64,000 nt of DNA from CAVVPY01 sp963750295 (GTDB lineage Bacteria > Actinomycetota > Actinomycetes > Mycobacteriales > Jatrophihabitantaceae): contig CAVVPY010000005.1 of the NCBI GenBank assembly GCA_963750295.1, forward strand, positions 124,001-188,000. The letters are read 5' to 3'. The notes under the pieces are model-generated. The model was not told the origin of the DNA. It searched no databases and worked only from the letters and a program-made list of their open reading frames with translations. The translations under genes were made by a program, and so were the position numbers. How positions within the stretch are numbered: position 1 is the stretch's first letter; every line of letters starts with the position of its first letter. Positions 48,734 through 57,155 of the stretch are shown here, in pieces.

Positions 48734-49763
48734 CGGACACCTCCTCGCGCTCGAGCGGACGGCGCGATTCGTCGTCAGCGGGCTGCAGCAGCCAGCATTC
48801 GGCTTCACGGTCGGCGGTTCGGACGAGCGGCGGCGCCGTTGTCGCGCAGATCTGCATCGCGTGCTCGCAGCGGGGATGGAACCGGCAGGCAGGCGGCGGA
48901 TCGACGAGGTCCGGGGGCGCACCAGGAATCGAGTGCAGGCTCTGCGTGGACAGCGAGATCGTGGAGCGTAGCAGCGCCTGCGTGTAGGGGTGCTTCGGGT
49001 CGGCGAACACCTCGCGCACCGGCCCCTGCTCGACGATTCGCCCGGCGTACATGACCGCCAGTCGGTCGCACGCCTCGGCCACGATGCCCAGGTTGTGGGT
49101 GATCAGCAGGATCGCCGGGTGGTAGGTCTCGCGGATGTCGGCCAGGATCCGCAGGATCTGCGCCTCGACCAGCACGTCCAGCGCGGTCGTCGGCTCGTCG
49201 GCGATGATGAACTTCGGCCGGAGCGCCAAGGCCATCGCGATCATGATGCGCTGCCGCATGCCGCCGGAGAACTCGTGCGGGTAGTTCGCGTATCGCGTGG
49301 GCGGAATTCCCAGTGCCTGCAGCGATTCCAATGCTCGTGCACGCCGCTGGGCCTTCGACAGCGACGGCTCGTGCGTCTTGATCGCCTCGTCGAAGTGGCG
49401 GCTGATCTTCATCAGGGGATCGAGCCGTGTCATCGGCTCCTGGAAGATCAAGCCCATCCCCGCGCCGCGAAGCCCTTCGCGCTGCGCACGCGAGATGGTC
49501 AGCACGTCCGTCCCGTCGAAGATGATCGAGCCGTCCACGGCCGAACCGCGAGGCATGAGGCCCATCAACCCGCGTCCGAGAGTGGACTTGCCACAACCGG
49601 ATTCGCCGACCAGGCCGAGCACCTCCCCCGGTCGCAGCGAGAACGTGACGCCGTCGACGGCGCGCACCGGGGCGGTCGGCCCGGCGTACCAGACCCGCAT
49701 GTCTCGGACGTCGAGCACCACGTCCGAGGTGCTCTCCACACTGATGTCGACGAGTTCGGTCAT
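48717..49763 (-). CDS. dppD: Di/oligopeptide ABC importer, ATPase DppD
   Basis: A 348-residue ATPase. VRDMRVWYAGPTAPVRAVDG begins the domain; Walker A is GESGCGKSTLG, Q-loop IFQEPMTRLDP, signature EFSGGMRQR, Walker B FIIADEPTTALD. The C-terminal CRFHPRCEHAMQIC cluster is the family's zinc or FeS-like site. ATG 49763 overlaps the dppC stop by 4 nt. It works with DppF as a heterodimer under DppBC. Confidence 0.94.
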   Translation of the reverse strand: MTELVDISVESTSDVVLDVRDMRVWYAGPTAPVRAVDGVTFSLRPGEVLGLVGESGCGKSTLGRGLMGLMPRGSAVDGSIIFDGTDVLTISRAQREGLRGAGMGLIFQEPMTRLDPLMKISRHFDEAIKTHEPSLSKAQRRARALESLQALGIPPTRYANYPHEFSGGMRQRIMIAMALALRPKFIIADEPTTALDVLVEAQILRILADIRETYHPAILLITHNLGIVAEACDRLAVMYAGRIVEQGPVREVFADPKHPYTQALLRSTISLSTQSLHSIPGAPPDLVDPPPACRFHPRCEHAMQICATTAPPLVRTADREAECWLLQPADDESRRPLEREEVSVADEA

Positions 49764-50746
49764 GCCGTGCGCTCCGGGAGGACGACCTGATTGACCTTCG
49801 CCGTGCGCAGCAACGGGTTCAGCACGTCGTTGAGGGACTCGCCGACCAGGGTCACACCGACCACGAGCAGGGCGATGGCGATACCCGGATACACGCCTGT
49901 CCACCAGATCCCGTTGCTCACGTCGTTCTGGACGGCGGTATCGAGATCGTGCCCCCACTCGGCCGCGGCGGTCGGTTCGATGCCCAGGCCGAGGAAGCCG
50001 AGACCGGCCAGCGTCAAGATCGCGTCACCGGCATTCAGGGTCGCGATCACGGGGACGGTCTGCACGACGTTGTTGAAGATGTAGCGGGTGATGATCGCGA
50101 ACGGCTTCGCCCCGAGGGCACGCGCGGCCTCGACGTAGGGTTCCTCGCGCGTGGCGACGGTCGCGTTGCGGACGACGCGGAAGTACTGCGGGATGTAGAC
50201 GACGGTGATCGAGACCGCGGTCGCGAAGATCGCGGACCACTTGCCGGACGAGCCACCACTGACCGAGACGACGATGACGATCGCCAGCAGCAGGGAGGGG
50301 AACGCGAACAGCGAGTCGGACACCAACACCAGGACGCGGTCGAGCCAGCCCCCGAAGTAGCCGGACAGCAGCCCGAGTGGCACGCCGACGACGATCGACA
50401 GCGCGACCGCGAGCACGATCACCTCGAGCGCCGTCTGCGCACCCCAGATCACCCGCGACAGGACGTCGTACCCGCCGACCGTGGTGCCGAACAGGTGATC
50501 TGCCGACGGTGCCGCCTGCCGCGGGAAGGAGTTCGGCCCCACTCCTGCCTGGTCGAAGCCGTACGGCGCCAACCATGAGGCGAACAGGGCGACGACGATG
50601 AAGAACAAGACGATCAGGGCGCCGAACACGAGCATGCCGCGCTGGAATCCAGACGTGGCGCGCATTGCGGCCAGGCCGGGAATCCGGCTGCGCTTGGTGC
50701 CCAGCGCCTCGACGGTCGCCTCGACCTCGGGCAGTGCGGTCGTCAT
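49760..50746 (-). CDS. dppC: Di/oligopeptide ABC importer, permease DppC
   Basis: A 328-residue permease. An N-terminal helix (LVFGALIVLFFIVVALFASW) with OppC_N features precedes five more. The EAA loop that contacts the ATPases is EAARALGAKPFAIITRYIFN. Periplasm-side GADHLFGTTVGGYDVLSRVI-like sequence matches the DppC signature (HLFGTD.GRDVLSR). It begins 2 bp after dppB. Confidence 0.94.
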   Translation of the reverse strand: MTTALPEVEATVEALGTKRSRIPGLAAMRATSGFQRGMLVFGALIVLFFIVVALFASWLAPYGFDQAGVGPNSFPRQAAPSADHLFGTTVGGYDVLSRVIWGAQTALEVIVLAVALSIVVGVPLGLLSGYFGGWLDRVLVLVSDSLFAFPSLLLAIVIVVSVSGGSSGKWSAIFATAVSITVVYIPQYFRVVRNATVATREEPYVEAARALGAKPFAIITRYIFNNVVQTVPVIATLNAGDAILTLAGLGFLGLGIEPTAAAEWGHDLDTAVQNDVSNGIWWTGVYPGIAIALLVVGVTLVGESLNDVLNPLLRTAKVNQVVLPERTA

Positions 50747-50747
50747 G

Positions 50748-51791
50748 TCAGTACCTCACCCGGGGGTCGATGATCGCGACGAGCACGTCGATGATCAGGC
50801 TGGCGAGCGACACGATCACCGCGATGGCGGCGATGATCCCCTGCACGGCCGGGAAGTCGTTCTTCAGGATGTAGTCACCGAGGGCGAAGCCGAGGCCGCG
50901 CCACTCGAAGGTCTTCTCGGTCAGGATCGCGCCGCCCAGGATCGCCGCGATCTGCAGTCCCATCACCGTGACGACCGGGATGAGCGCGTTCTTGAAGGCG
51001 TGCTTGCGGATGACCCGTCGTTCGCGCACCCCCCTAGCCCGCGCGGCCTCCACATAGTCGGCGCGCATCGTCTGCAGCAGGTTGACGCGGACCAGGCGAA
51101 GGAAGATGCCGCCGGTCAGCAGGCCGAGCGTCAGCGCGGGCAGGATCGCATGCTTGAGCACGTCGATGATGTAGCTGTTGTCGCCGTAGAGGATCGCGTT
51201 GATCAGGTAGATGTGCGTGTTCGGCTGGACGCTGTTGATCGCCGTCTCGACGTTGACGCTCGCGCGCCCGGTCGGCGGCAGGATGCCGGTGTTGACGGCG
51301 AACAGCTTGAGCAGCATCCCGAGGAAGAACACCGGGATCGCGTAGGCCAGCACGGCGAACAGTCGCAGCCCGACGTCCGGCAACCGGTCGCGGTAGCGGG
51401 CCGCGATCCGCCCCAGCGGCACCCCCAGAGCGAACGCGACGATGAGGCTGTAGATGGTCAGCTCGAGCGTCGCCGCGCCCTTCACGAGCAGGATCTGGGT
51501 GACCGGGATGTTGTCGGTGATCGACTTGCCGAAGTCGAAGCGGGCGATGCCGGAGATGTATTCCCAGTACTGGTGCAGCAGCGGGCGGTCCAGGCCGGCC
51601 TGGTGGCGGGCGGCGTCGATGACCGACTGGGGAACCTTTCCGCCGAGGCGGGACTCGATCGGGTCACCGACGATGCGGGTGACGAAGAAGACGATCGAGA
51701 CGAGGATCCAGACCATCGGGATCACGAGCGAAACCCGGATGATCAAGTAGTTGCGTAGCGAGCCCGAAGCGCTCCCCGTTGTCGTACTCAT
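50748..51791 (-). CDS. dppB: Di/oligopeptide ABC importer, permease DppB
   Basis: A 347-residue permease with six membrane helices. The start MSTTTGSASGSLRNYLIIR at 51791 has AAAGG nine bases upstream and is preferred over an earlier ATG. The EAA loop is EAARARGVRERRVIRKHAFK. LLHQYWEYISGIARFDFGKS is the DppB-type external segment. A strong hairpin separates it from dppA. Confidence 0.94.
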   Translation of the reverse strand: MSTTTGSASGSLRNYLIIRVSLVIPMVWILVSIVFFVTRIVGDPIESRLGGKVPQSVIDAARHQAGLDRPLLHQYWEYISGIARFDFGKSITDNIPVTQILLVKGAATLELTIYSLIVAFALGVPLGRIAARYRDRLPDVGLRLFAVLAYAIPVFFLGMLLKLFAVNTGILPPTGRASVNVETAINSVQPNTHIYLINAILYGDNSYIIDVLKHAILPALTLGLLTGGIFLRLVRVNLLQTMRADYVEAARARGVRERRVIRKHAFKNALIPVVTVMGLQIAAILGGAILTEKTFEWRGLGFALGDYILKNDFPAVQGIIAAIAVIVSLASLIIDVLVAIIDPRVRY

Positions 51792-51818
51792 CGCGTCACA
51801 CCTTTGCACTACGCATGA

Positions 51819-51865
51819 CGACCGGGCACGGGCACCCCCGTGATGGGACTGCCCGTGCCCGGTCG
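51819..51865 (-). terminator. Perfect 16-bp hairpin between dppA and dppB
   Basis: CGACCGGGCACGGGCA (51819-51834) pairs perfectly with TGCCCGTGCCCGGTCG (51850-51865), loop 15 nt. It lies in the 83-bp gap after dppA. It can stop most transcripts or protect the 3' end of dppA mRNA, giving more binding protein than permease, a known pattern for such operons. Confidence 0.75.
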
Positions 51866-51874
51866 ACTATCCGG

Positions 51875-53503
51875 TCAGCTCTTCGTGATGAGCCACATCC
51901 GGAACTGGTAGGTCGGGTCCAGCGTGTCCTGCACGCCGCCGATGTTCGTCCCGGTGACCGCAACCTGGTTACCGGACAGCAGCGGGAGATAAGGCATCTG
52001 ACCGGTGGCCAGCGTCTCCTGGATCTTCTTGAACGCCGCGGTGCGCTCGGCACCGCTCTTGGTCTCTTCCGTCGTGATCAACGGAAGGATGCCGTCCTTG
52101 TCGCACGGACGGTTGGTCGCGCCCTTGTCGCAGTAGTGCACCAGCACGAAGTTGGTCTCGGTGAGGAACGGGGCGAGGTAGTTGTCGCCGTCCACGAAGT
52201 CCGGGAACCAGCCGAGCTGGAAGATGGAGTACGTGTCCTTCACACGCTCCTTGGTGTAGGTCGTCCACAGCGCCGAGGACAGGTTGACCTTGAACAGGCC
52301 GGTTGCCTCGAGCTGACGCTTGATCGCGCCGTACTCCTGCTCGGACGTCGAGCCGTAGTGGTCGGTCGTGTACTGGAGATTCAGCGTGAGCGGGGTCTTG
52401 ACCCCGGCCTTGCTGAGTTCCTCGGCCGCCTTCGCCTTGTCGGGCTTGTCGCCGTAGACGTCCTTGAACGGTGTCGTTGCGTCGGCGATGCCGTTCGGGA
52501 TCATCGAATACGCGGGCTGGTAGGTGCCCTTGTAGACGTCGTTGGCCAATGCGGTCCGGTCGACGGAGTACGCGATTGCCCTGCGGACGGCCAGCTTCTG
52601 GGCATCGGTGCCGCCCGGCATCGTCTTGAAGTTGAACACCATGTAGCGCAACTCGCCACCGGCGCCGGTGACGACCTTGACCTTGCTGTCGGACTTCAGG
52701 CTGGCGATGTCGGTCGGGGTCAGGCTGCGCCACGCGACGTCGATCTGACCGCTCTGGATATCGAGCTTGAGGTTGGCCGACTCGGTGTAGTACTTCAGGG
52801 TGACGTTCGCCGTCTTTGCCGGGTTGCCCCCGCTGTAGTTCGGGTTCGCCTTGAACGTGACCTGCTGGTTCTTGTCGTAGGACGCGATCTCGTACGGACC
52901 AGAACCGATTGCCTTGCCGTCATCGAGCAGCTTGTCGGCGGGGAACACCTTGCTGTCGACGATCGGGCCGGCCGAGGTGGTGAGGATGAACGGCCAGGTC
53001 TGGTCGTTCGCGTTCTTCAGCTTGAACACGACGGTCTTGTCGTCGGGAGCGGTCGCCGAGATCATCGAGCCGAGCAGCGGCCAGGACCCGTTCGGGTCGT
53101 TGATCTTGACCATCCGGGTGAAGGAGAACGCGACGTCCTTGGCGGTGAGCGGGTCGCCGTTGGAGAATTTCAGGCCGGACTTCATCGTGCAGGTGTATTC
53201 GGTCGGTGTGCTGAAGTCGCACTTCTCGGCGGCGTCAGGTTCTGGGGTCTTGCCCCCGGCCGGCACCGTCATCAGGTACTGATAGATCTGGACCTCGATC
53301 AGCGTCGACCCGAAGTCGTACGAGCCGGCCGGGTCGACCGCGACGGTCTGGTCGGTCGTGCCGATCGTCAGCGTCTGGCCGGCACTCGAGGGTCCGGATG
53401 AGTTGTTGTTGGTGCTCTTCTTGCCCGCGCCGCACGCGGCGAGGGCGGTGGCGAGCAGCGCCACAACCCCCAGTGTCAGGCCTCTTGTGCGAAGTGATGT
53501 CAC
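51875..53503 (-). CDS. dppA: Di/oligopeptide-binding lipoprotein DppA
   Basis: A 542-residue family 5 solute-binding lipoprotein that delivers peptides to DppBCDF. GTG 53503 gives a signal peptide with lipobox LAAC (ALLATALAACGAG), then a Ser/Asn-rich linker. Family motifs include LKFSNGDPLTAKDVAFSFTR, GSGPYEIASYDKNQQVTF and RRAIAYSVDRTALANDVYKG. It is first in the operon. Ligand size cannot be told from sequence. GGAAGGA lies 13 bases before the start. Confidence 0.95.
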   Translation of the reverse strand: MTSLRTRGLTLGVVALLATALAACGAGKKSTNNNSSGPSSAGQTLTIGTTDQTVAVDPAGSYDFGSTLIEVQIYQYLMTVPAGGKTPEPDAAEKCDFSTPTEYTCTMKSGLKFSNGDPLTAKDVAFSFTRMVKINDPNGSWPLLGSMISATAPDDKTVVFKLKNANDQTWPFILTTSAGPIVDSKVFPADKLLDDGKAIGSGPYEIASYDKNQQVTFKANPNYSGGNPAKTANVTLKYYTESANLKLDIQSGQIDVAWRSLTPTDIASLKSDSKVKVVTGAGGELRYMVFNFKTMPGGTDAQKLAVRRAIAYSVDRTALANDVYKGTYQPAYSMIPNGIADATTPFKDVYGDKPDKAKAAEELSKAGVKTPLTLNLQYTTDHYGSTSEQEYGAIKRQLEATGLFKVNLSSALWTTYTKERVKDTYSIFQLGWFPDFVDGDNYLAPFLTETNFVLVHYCDKGATNRPCDKDGILPLITTEETKSGAERTAAFKKIQETLATGQMPYLPLLSGNQVAVTGTNIGGVQDTLDPTYQFRMWLITKS

Positions 53504-53717
53504 CGGTCGGTCGTCCTTCCTACGACGGGTGACTCGACGCTCGTCCGCACGGCATCGGGCCGGACGAGGGCGCCGTCGAGCCACATGAGGGGACCGAGAC
53601 TAGCCGATGGTCGGCCCCGATTCGGTGCGCTCGGACACCGATGCGGTAACGGATTGGTGACGCTCGCAGGACGGTCCGCGGCGCGTTTCGGGCACGCCGA
53701 CCACCTAGCATCGGGGG

Positions 53718-54035
53718 GTGACCGACCGCCTCCCGATCAAGATGCTGCACGACCGCGTGCTGGTGCGTGAGCCGCGCGACGAGGGCGAACGGCGCTCGTC
53801 GGGCGGGATCTTGATCCCGGCGACGGCGTCCGTGGCCAAGCGGTTGATGTGGGCCGAGGTGCTCGCGGTCGGCAACCACGTGCGTGCCGTGCAGGTGGGT
53901 GATCGGGTGCTGTTCAGCCCGGACGACCACCACGAGGTCGAGATCGCGGGCGATCAGTTCCTGCTGCTGCGCGAGCGAGACCTGCATGCGGTGGCATCGG
54001 AACGCAATGACGAGAACACCGGGCTCTATCTCTGA
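53718..54035 (+). CDS. Orphan GroES-type co-chaperonin
   Basis: A 105-residue GroES fold protein. The start LPIKMLHDRVLVREP matches GroES, and the mobile loop RSSGGILIPATAS holds the ILI hydrophobic triplet that binds GroEL. The roof region, normally YGGTE, is DDHHEVE here, and GDQFLLLRERDLHAV closes the barrel. It has a polar C-terminal tail (ASERNDENTGLYL). No groEL is adjacent, so it is a second, stand-alone copy. It may specialise on one GroEL paralogue. Confidence 0.85.
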   Translation: MTDRLPIKMLHDRVLVREPRDEGERRSSGGILIPATASVAKRLMWAEVLAVGNHVRAVQVGDRVLFSPDDHHEVEIAGDQFLLLRERDLHAVASERNDENTGLYL

Positions 54036-54107
54036 CGCGCCGTGGTGCGATCGCGCATCGGCGAAACGTAAATCGGCCGATATCCGCGAAATTCAGCGTA
54101 TTGCGAG

Positions 54108-54638
54108 TCAACCGGCTTTGCGCAGGGTTACCCGGGGCCGTTTCTTCCCGACCGCCGCAGCCACGGCCTGGTGCTCCTCGGGTGAGAGTTCGTGCTCGCC
54201 CTGCCCGCCCGTCACGCCCTTGGCGTAGACGCGGGTATCGGTGCTGCCGGCGATCGCGCTGATCGCCACGCCGTTACCGCCGTCGTCGAGCAGGGCGAGC
54301 GAGAACGACATCCGTCCCGACAGGTCGCTGAACGCGTCGTAGCGTACGAGCGCCACGTTGCGCAGTGCGCCGCCGGCGATGCGGTCAGCCTCGCGGTCGG
54401 CTTCGAGCTGCTCGAGGTCGGCGCGCAGCAGCCGGACGTCCTCGGCCACCTTCGCGGTCAGTTCGGCGTGGCGGGTGGTCGCCTCGACGAGTGACTCCTT
54501 GTCGCGTTGACCGCGGGCGCCGCGCGCCAGCACGGTGCTGGCGCGCCGCAGTTTGGCCAGCGTCCGCAGGGCGACGTAGGCCGCGACGAGGGCAAGATAG
54601 GCGAGCAGCAGCGCAAATACCGCCACATACGTCGCCAT
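54108..54638 (-). CDS. DUF4446 family membrane protein
   Basis: A 176-residue protein. One N-terminal membrane helix (VAVFALLLAYLALVAAYVAL) leads to a coiled coil (residues 55-85) and the DUF4446 core: ALRNVALVRYDAFSDLSGRM, FSLALLDDGGNGVAISAIAG, DTRVYAKGV. Function is unknown. It is convergent with the GroES gene and divergent from hppD. Confidence 0.85.
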   Translation of the reverse strand: MATYVAVFALLLAYLALVAAYVALRTLAKLRRASTVLARGARGQRDKESLVEATTRHAELTAKVAEDVRLLRADLEQLEADREADRIAGGALRNVALVRYDAFSDLSGRMSFSLALLDDGGNGVAISAIAGSTDTRVYAKGVTGGQGEHELSPEEHQAVAAAVGKKRPRVTLRKAG

Positions 54639-54695
54639 GTGACCAGGCTAGGGGCGGGCGGCACGGAATCCCGGACGACACGGCCGGGCGCGGCG

Positions 54696-54718
54696 GAACT
54701 GAACATATTGTGCAGTTC
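54696..54718 (+). promoter_or_regulatory. 23-bp dyad operator upstream of hppD
   Basis: GAACTG at 54696-54701 and CAGTTC at 54713-54718 are perfect inverted repeats around ACA..TGT; 18 of 23 positions are symmetric. It lies about 90 bp before the hppD start in the 169-bp divergent region. Lrp/AsnC-type or other dimeric regulators bind such sites; the actual protein is not in the window. Confidence 0.5.
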
Positions 54719-54807
54719 GATCAGGTAGAAGCTGGACAGGATGTACAGATCTTCCCGCAGTTCGGTGCAGGGTTGCATATCGTCCCAGCGGGATGCAGGC
54801 TCGGCTG

Positions 54808-55995
54808 ATGACGAGTATCGAACTGACCCCGGACGAGCGTGAGGCTGCACTGACCGTCGACCGGCTCAAGCAGCTGGTCGGCCTGGTCGACTACGACGAG
54901 GCGAACGACCCGTTCCCGGTCACGGCGATGGACGCCGTCGTGTTCGTGTCCGGCAACGCCACGCAGAGCGCGCACTTCTACCAGCACGCCTTCGGCATGA
55001 CCCTGGTCGGCTACACCGGCCCCGAGACCGGCAACCGCGATCACAAGGGCTTCGTCCTGCGGTCGGGGTCGGCCCGGTTCGTGATCGTCGGGGCGGTCGA
55101 CCCGGCCAGCGCCTATGCCGACCACCACCGCGAGCACGGCGACGGCGTCGTCGACCTGGCGCTCGAGGTCCCCGACGTCGACCGGTGCATCGCGCACGCT
55201 CGCGCTCAGGGCGCCACGGTTCTCGAGGAGCCGCACGACGTGGCCGACGAGCACGGGACGGTGCGGATGGCCGCGATCGCCACCTACGGCCAGACCCGCC
55301 ACACGCTCGTCGATCGGTCCGGGTACCAGGGGATCTACCTGCCGGGCTGGGTCGAGCGCAGCGGATTCGACACCGGTCCCCGGCTGTTCCAGGCCGTCGA
55401 CCACTGCGTCGGCAACGTCGAACTCGGCCGGATGGACGAGTGGGTCGGCTTCTACAACCGGGTGATGGGCTTCGTGAACATGGCCGAGTTCGTCGGCGAC
55501 GACATCGCCACGGACTACTCGGCACTGATGTCGAAGGTCGTCGCGAACGGCAACCACCGGGTGAAGTTCCCGCTCAACGAGCCGGCGCCGGGCAAGAAGA
55601 AGAGCCAGATCGACGAGTACCTCGACTTCTACGCCGGCCCCGGGTGCCAGCACATCGCGCTGGCCACCAACGACATCGTGCGCACGGCCGACGAGATGCG
55701 TGCCCGCGGCGTGGAATTCCTCGACACCCCGGACTCGTACTACGACGACCCCGAACTGCGCGAGCGGATCGGGCACGTGCGCGTTCCGATCGAGGAACTC
55801 AAGCAGCGCCGGATCCTGGTCGACCGGGACGAGGACGGGTACCTGCTGCAGATCTTCACCAAGCCGGTCGGCGACCGTCCGACCGTGTTCTACGAGCTGA
55901 TCGAGCGGCACGGCTCGCTCGGCTTCGGCAAGGGCAACTTCAAGGCGCTGTTCGAGGCCATCGAGCGCGAGCAGGACTTGCGTGGCAACCTCTGA
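54808..55995 (+). CDS. hppD: 4-Hydroxyphenylpyruvate dioxygenase
   Basis: A 395-residue Fe(II) dioxygenase that converts 4-hydroxyphenylpyruvate to homogentisate in tyrosine breakdown. The metal ligands are His in AVDHCVGNV, His in GCQHIALATND, and Glu in VFYELIERHG. The C-terminal GKGNFKALFEAIEREQ is the gating helix and signature. I choose ATG 54808 (MTSIELTPDEREA); an ATG at 54793 is in frame. An aminotransferase that could make its substrate lies next, behind a terminator-like hairpin. hmgA is not in the window. Confidence 0.96.
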   Translation: MTSIELTPDEREAALTVDRLKQLVGLVDYDEANDPFPVTAMDAVVFVSGNATQSAHFYQHAFGMTLVGYTGPETGNRDHKGFVLRSGSARFVIVGAVDPASAYADHHREHGDGVVDLALEVPDVDRCIAHARAQGATVLEEPHDVADEHGTVRMAAIATYGQTRHTLVDRSGYQGIYLPGWVERSGFDTGPRLFQAVDHCVGNVELGRMDEWVGFYNRVMGFVNMAEFVGDDIATDYSALMSKVVANGNHRVKFPLNEPAPGKKKSQIDEYLDFYAGPGCQHIALATNDIVRTADEMRARGVEFLDTPDSYYDDPELRERIGHVRVPIEELKQRRILVDRDEDGYLLQIFTKPVGDRPTVFYELIERHGSLGFGKGNFKALFEAIEREQDLRGNL

Positions 55996-56009
55996 CCCCT
56001 GACGCCTTT

Positions 56010-56058
56010 GACCCTGCGGTGGTCGTGATCGCGGACCGATCACGACCACCGCGGGGTC
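56010..56058 (+). terminator. 22-bp hairpin after hppD; repeat family member
   Basis: GACCCTGCGGTGGTCGTGAT plus CG (56010-56031) pairs with 56037-56058 over 22 positions with one wobble, loop 5 nt. Very stable. The left arm is almost the same as at 45197-45218. It probably ends the hppD transcript. Confidence 0.8.
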
Positions 56059-56086
56059 GAACCCGGGATGTGCGAGGGTGGGAACC

Positions 56087-57142
56087 ATGACCGTGCGACT
56101 GCGGCCGGCGCTGGCCTCGCTCCCTGCCTACGTCCCGGGACGCACCGTGCCCGGCGCGATCAAGCTGGCGAGCAACGAGACACCGTTCCCGCCGCTGCCC
56201 CACGTCCTCGAGCGCATCGCGAGCGCGGCCGGTGGGGCGAACCGTTACCCCGACAGCTCCTCCACCGAACTGGTCGCCGCCCTCGCCACGCGCTACGGCG
56301 TGGCGGCCGATCACGTCGCCGTCGGGTGCGGGTCGGTGTCGTTGTGCACGCAGCTGGTCCAGGCGGTGGCCGATGCAGACGACGAGGTGCTCTACGCCTG
56401 GCGCTCGTTCGAGGCGTACCCGATCATCGCCGCAGTCAGCGGCGCATCGTCGCTGCAGGTGCCGCTGCGCGACCACGTCCACGACCTGGACGCGATGGCC
56501 GAGCAGCTCACCGGCAAGACGCGGGTGGTCTTCGTCTGCAACCCGAACAACCCCACCGGCACCGTCGTCGGGCGCGCGGCGCTCGAGGCGTTCCTGCGCC
56601 GGGTACCCGACGACGTCGTCGTCGCGCTCGACGAGGCCTATCGCGAGTACGTCCGCGACCCTGACGTCCCGGACGGGCTGACCCTGCTCGACGACCATCC
56701 GAACCTGGTCGTGCTGCGCACCTTCTCGAAGGCCTATGGGCTGGCCGGGCTGCGGGTCGGGTACGCCATCGCCGCCGATCCGGCCGTGACCGCCGCCGTG
56801 CGCCAGACCCAGGTCCCCTTCGCAGTCAGCACCGTCGCCCAGACCGCGGCGCTGGCCTCGCTCGACCCCGAGGCCGAGCCGCAACTGCTCGCCCGCGTCG
56901 GTGAGGTCGTGGCCGAGCGGACGCGCGTGCGCGCGGAACTGCTCGCGATGGGCTACCAGATCCCGCCCAGCGAGGCGAACTTCGTCTGGTTCCCGCTCGG
57001 CGACGCGACGGCGGCGTGGGCCGCGGGCTGCGAGGAACGCGGCGTGATCGTGCGCGGTTTCGCCGGGCACGGTGCCCGGGTGACGATCTCGACCCCCGAC
57101 GAGAACGACCAGCTACTGGCCGCGGCGCGCGCGTTGCGCTGA
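56087..57142 (+). CDS. pat: Histidinol-phosphate/aromatic aminotransferase
   Basis: A 351-residue fold-type I aminotransferase. KLASNETPFPPLP starts the domain, FVCNPNNPTGTVV and ALDEAYREYVRD hold PLP contacts, and the Schiff-base Lys is in RTFSKAYGLAGLRVGY. This matches HisC-like proteins, especially the actinobacterial phenylalanine aminotransferase Pat (Rv3772 position). Next to hppD it may supply 4-hydroxyphenylpyruvate from tyrosine. A role as second HisC cannot be excluded. ATG 56087 is preferred over the GTG at 56078. Confidence 0.87.
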   Translation: MTVRLRPALASLPAYVPGRTVPGAIKLASNETPFPPLPHVLERIASAAGGANRYPDSSSTELVAALATRYGVAADHVAVGCGSVSLCTQLVQAVADADDEVLYAWRSFEAYPIIAAVSGASSLQVPLRDHVHDLDAMAEQLTGKTRVVFVCNPNNPTGTVVGRAALEAFLRRVPDDVVVALDEAYREYVRDPDVPDGLTLLDDHPNLVVLRTFSKAYGLAGLRVGYAIAADPAVTAAVRQTQVPFAVSTVAQTAALASLDPEAEPQLLARVGEVVAERTRVRAELLAMGYQIPPSEANFVWFPLGDATAAWAAGCEERGVIVRGFAGHGARVTISTPDENDQLLAAARALR

Positions 57143-57155
57143 GCGGGCGCGCCGG

